From positions 954,001-1,018,000 of the forward strand of contig CP143548.1 in the NCBI GenBank assembly GCA_037015955.1: a DNA stretch of 64,000 nt, written 5' to 3'. This DNA comes from Lachnospiraceae bacterium JLR.KK008. Lineage in GTDB: Bacteria; Bacillota; Clostridia; Lachnospirales; Lachnospiraceae. How positions within the stretch are numbered: the first letter of the stretch is position 1; every line of letters begins with the position of its first letter. The position numbers and the translations under genes are program-made. A model generated the notes under the pieces. It searched no databases. It was not told the DNA's origin and saw only the letters and a list, made by a program, of their open reading frames with translations. Below, in pieces: positions 62,216 to 64,000 of the stretch.

Positions 62216-64000
62216 TTACCTGCTAATCATACTTTTCTGGTATGCCTTCATCGCCAGTCCGGTAAATTCATGTTCCAGTGCGATTCCTACCTGTTTCATT
62301 ACCTGTTGGTCGGTCACGCCGGGGCAGGTGATCGTGACGCCTCCCATGTTAATGATCGGTTGCATATGATTGTTCGTAACAACAGTTGAATTGGTGATCT
62401 GCCTCAGCATACTCTCCATCTGCTGTTCGTGCCGGGCCATCGCATTGACAGAGAGAAATTCCGGCCCGCCCATCCTCTGCACATACGCATCAAACCGTTT
62501 CCCCATCAAGATGTCGGGATGGTCGTCGGGCAGCGGGGTGTATACATGCCCGTCAGAGCCGAGGAAGCTCCCTCTGGGATAGGGATTGCCGTTTTTATCC
62601 AGCATGACGGCGCCGTCTCTGTCCCTGAGCAGCCCATCGTTTTGTTCGATGACCGTATCCTGTCCGGTTTTCAGCCCGGTGATCGTATCCAGCAGCTTTT
62701 GGAACTGCTCGCTGTCCCACAGCTCGCGGATACTGCCCTCCAGTACGCTGACGGAGGAGGCGTCCGCCGTTCCCGAGGCGAAGGCGCCGATCAGCTTCCC
62801 GCGGCCGCCGCCCGAGGTGACGCGGTGGTATCGCTTTAGTTCTTCGGTCTGTCTGTGGTTGAAGACGATGTCTCCCTTTTTGAGCTGTACTTCCTGCGCA
62901 CCGCCGGTGATCTCGTACAGCGTTCCCCCGCGGGCGATCATCTCGTTTCCCAGTTCGTTGACAAGGGAGGTCTGGTCTCTGGCAACGGCGCCGCTTCCGT
63001 CAGGGGAAGAGAGCGTGCCGTATGCGTTCGCAGCGCTGACCGGATGGGCCGCATAGCCGCTTGTTACCTTGTCGATCTTGTAGGCGCTGGTATTCTTAGC
63101 CTGCAGCTCCTTTAATGCTTTTAAGGCCGCGTTTACCATGTCAATGACTTCGTTAGCCATGTCCGTGGTCATGGTGCATACGGAGGCGCAGATGCCGTCG
63201 ATGGAAGAGGCGAAGGACTCAAAGCCGGGAATCCATTCCTCGTTTAAGGCGGCAGCGGCGGCCTGTCCTCCGGCGGTGATGGTCCCGACGATGGTGCCGT
63301 CGCCGGCGCTTTCTTTTCCGGAGGCGGAGGCATTTGCCGACGACGGGCCGAGGATGTCGGCCAGTTTTCCGCCGGTTCTCTTTTCCGGCTTTTCTGCGGA
63401 TGAGATGCCGATGATGGCCCCGAGGTCGGTGTTAAACTGGGTCCATGCGCCCGCGTATTCTGTCAGTTTCGTGTCGATGGCAGTCTTTGCAGTGTCCATG
63501 GCAGTCAGGAGAGGGGCGAAGAGGGCGTCGCAGCCTGTGGCCTGTCCGGAAGCGGTTTCCTGTCCGCTTATGGACTGGATCATGCCGTTCCAGATAGAAG
63601 GGATCTCGAGGCAGATCCCGCGGAATCTCTCGATAAAGGCATGTAACTGTCCGAGGATGCCGCCGGCTCCGTCTTCCCCTGAAAGGGCGGCGGCGAACTG
63701 CCGGGTATCAAGGGCGGGGATGGAAAGGCTCTGGACCTCGGAGGTAAGCGTATCCAGCGTTTGGGTAACTCCTTCCACCTGCTGCTGCATTTCCTGTGCG
63801 GATGCGCCCGCAGTGTGGAACTGTTCGCTGGCAGCCGTGGTGTCCGCCGCGTTTAACGCTTCCCCGATCTGCCTGGAGGAGTCGGCGGTCTGGCCGATGG
63901 CGAGGCCGAGCAGGCCGGCTTTCCCGGTCAGTTCGTCCATGGACAGTCCGGACAGGCGCATGGCGTTGTCCATAGAGACGGAGACTCCGGCAAGCTCTCC
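62216..64000 (-). CDS. Phage tail tape measure protein, C-terminal part (5' end beyond window)
   Basis: At least 595 residues, open to the window end, so the N-terminus is outside. Helical, Ala/Gly/Ser-rich, with coiled stretches (EMQQQVEGVTQTLDTLTSEV), a typical TMP end (NELGNEMIARGGTLYEITGG, VQLKKGDIVFNHRQTEELKR) and IGAFASGTADA. Sets tail length in siphophages. Its GC content is clearly higher than that of the tail genes after it, so the module looks mosaic. Confidence 0.82.
   Translation of the reverse strand, partial: GELAGVSVSMDNAMRLSGLSMDELTGKAGLLGLAIGQTADSSRQIGEALNAADTTAASEQFHTAGASAQEMQQQVEGVTQTLDTLTSEVQSLSIPALDTRQFAAALSGEDGAGGILGQLHAFIERFRGICLEIPSIWNGMIQSISGQETASGQATGCDALFAPLLTAMDTAKTAIDTKLTEYAGAWTQFNTDLGAIIGISSAEKPEKRTGGKLADILGPSSANASASGKESAGDGTIVGTITAGGQAAAAALNEEWIPGFESFASSIDGICASVCTMTTDMANEVIDMVNAALKALKELQAKNTSAYKIDKVTSGYAAHPVSAANAYGTLSSPDGSGAVARDQTSLVNELGNEMIARGGTLYEITGGAQEVQLKKGDIVFNHRQTEELKRYHRVTSGGGRGKLIGAFASGTADASSVSVLEGSIRELWDSEQFQKLLDTITGLKTGQDTVIEQNDGLLRDRDGAVMLDKNGNPYPRGSFLGSDGHVYTPLPDDHPDILMGKRFDAYVQRMGGPEFLSVNAMARHEQQMESMLRQITNSTVVTNNHMQPIINMGGVTITCPGVTDQQVMKQVGIALEHEFTGLAMKAYQKSMISR

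Larger units (their letters stand above)
52576..64000. mobile_element. Foreign AT-rich segment with prophage tail module
   Basis: From the 3' end of rnpB onward the DNA turns AT-rich, and from 53.7 kb all genes are phage tail, baseplate and fibre-like, read on the minus strand; the region runs past the window end. No integrase, repressor, lysis or packaging genes are seen, so only the tail end of the element is in view. The left boundary at rnpB is inferred. Confidence 0.6.

Overview
The window is about 64 kb of chromosome from a low-to-mid GC Gram-positive anaerobe, most likely a gut Lachnospiraceae (Clostridia). The grounds are the gene families present (DUF4364, DUF1385/YqhQ, DUF1540, DUF2974, DUF6809, TGS-uridine kinase fusion, Cys-rich 'CxCG' repeat surface protein), strong AGGAGG-type ribosome sites, the infC-rpmI-rplT order with an attenuator and an ATT start for infC, a dgt-dnaG-rpoD-trmK-nif3 chain, and a class A RNase P RNA. 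No species can be named from the sequence alone.

Layout. 1-4.2 kb: a type III restriction-modification pair (mod cut by the window edge, then res). 4.3-8.5 kb: rarA, then a convergent group (DUF4364 regulator, radical SAM protein, malic enzyme). 8.4-16.1 kb: rho with a disordered Arg/Glu/Ser insert, rpmE, then DUF1385-prmC-prfA-alpha-galactosidase. 16.2-18.6 kb (minus): chemoreceptor plus FMN-binding lipoprotein. 18.8-27.8 kb: metabolic and housekeeping genes (hotdog thioesterase, ArsC/Spx-like, CFA synthase, secreted MBL hydrolase, YigZ, MgtE, exonuclease III, PurA). 27.7-33.5 kb: two HAD phosphatases, a LysR regulator, a LytTR/GHKL two-component system with phased operator-like repeats, and nagB. 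33.6-37.5 kb: SEC-C protein, a candidate small RNA, DUF1540, PHP phosphoesterase and infC-rpmI-rplT. 37.5-44.6 kb: a Cys-rich repeat surface protein, VanZ-like protein, nucleoid-associated protein, DUF2974 hydrolase, a secreted protein, two tRNA-Leu, a FliD-like orphan and DUF6809. 44.8-52.6 kb: the macromolecular-synthesis chain dgt-dnaG-rpoD-trmK-nif3-nucleoside kinase, then rnpB. 52.6-64 kb: an AT-rich segment starting directly at the 3' end of rnpB, with a superoxide dismutase, tRNA-Ala(CGC), and the tail/baseplate/receptor-binding half of a prophage read on the minus strand, up to a tape measure gene cut by the window end.

Most notable unexplained structure: (1) a roughly 400-nt gene-free block (61.78-62.18 kb) inside the prophage tail operon, full of nested long inverted repeats including a perfect 22-bp outer stem, which looks like a large structured RNA or a folded mobile element; (2) a promoter-to-terminator transcription unit at 34.35-34.52 kb with two C-rich anti-Shine-Dalgarno motifs, a candidate trans-acting sRNA; (3) an apparent foreign-DNA junction at the 3' end of rnpB, with the dismutase frame running through it; (4) three ATGRCAT repeats phased 20-21 bp in front of the LytTR system; (5) a remnant of a large serine recombinase between the malic enzyme gene and rho. 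All functional statements are inferred from reading the sequence; no database search was run.
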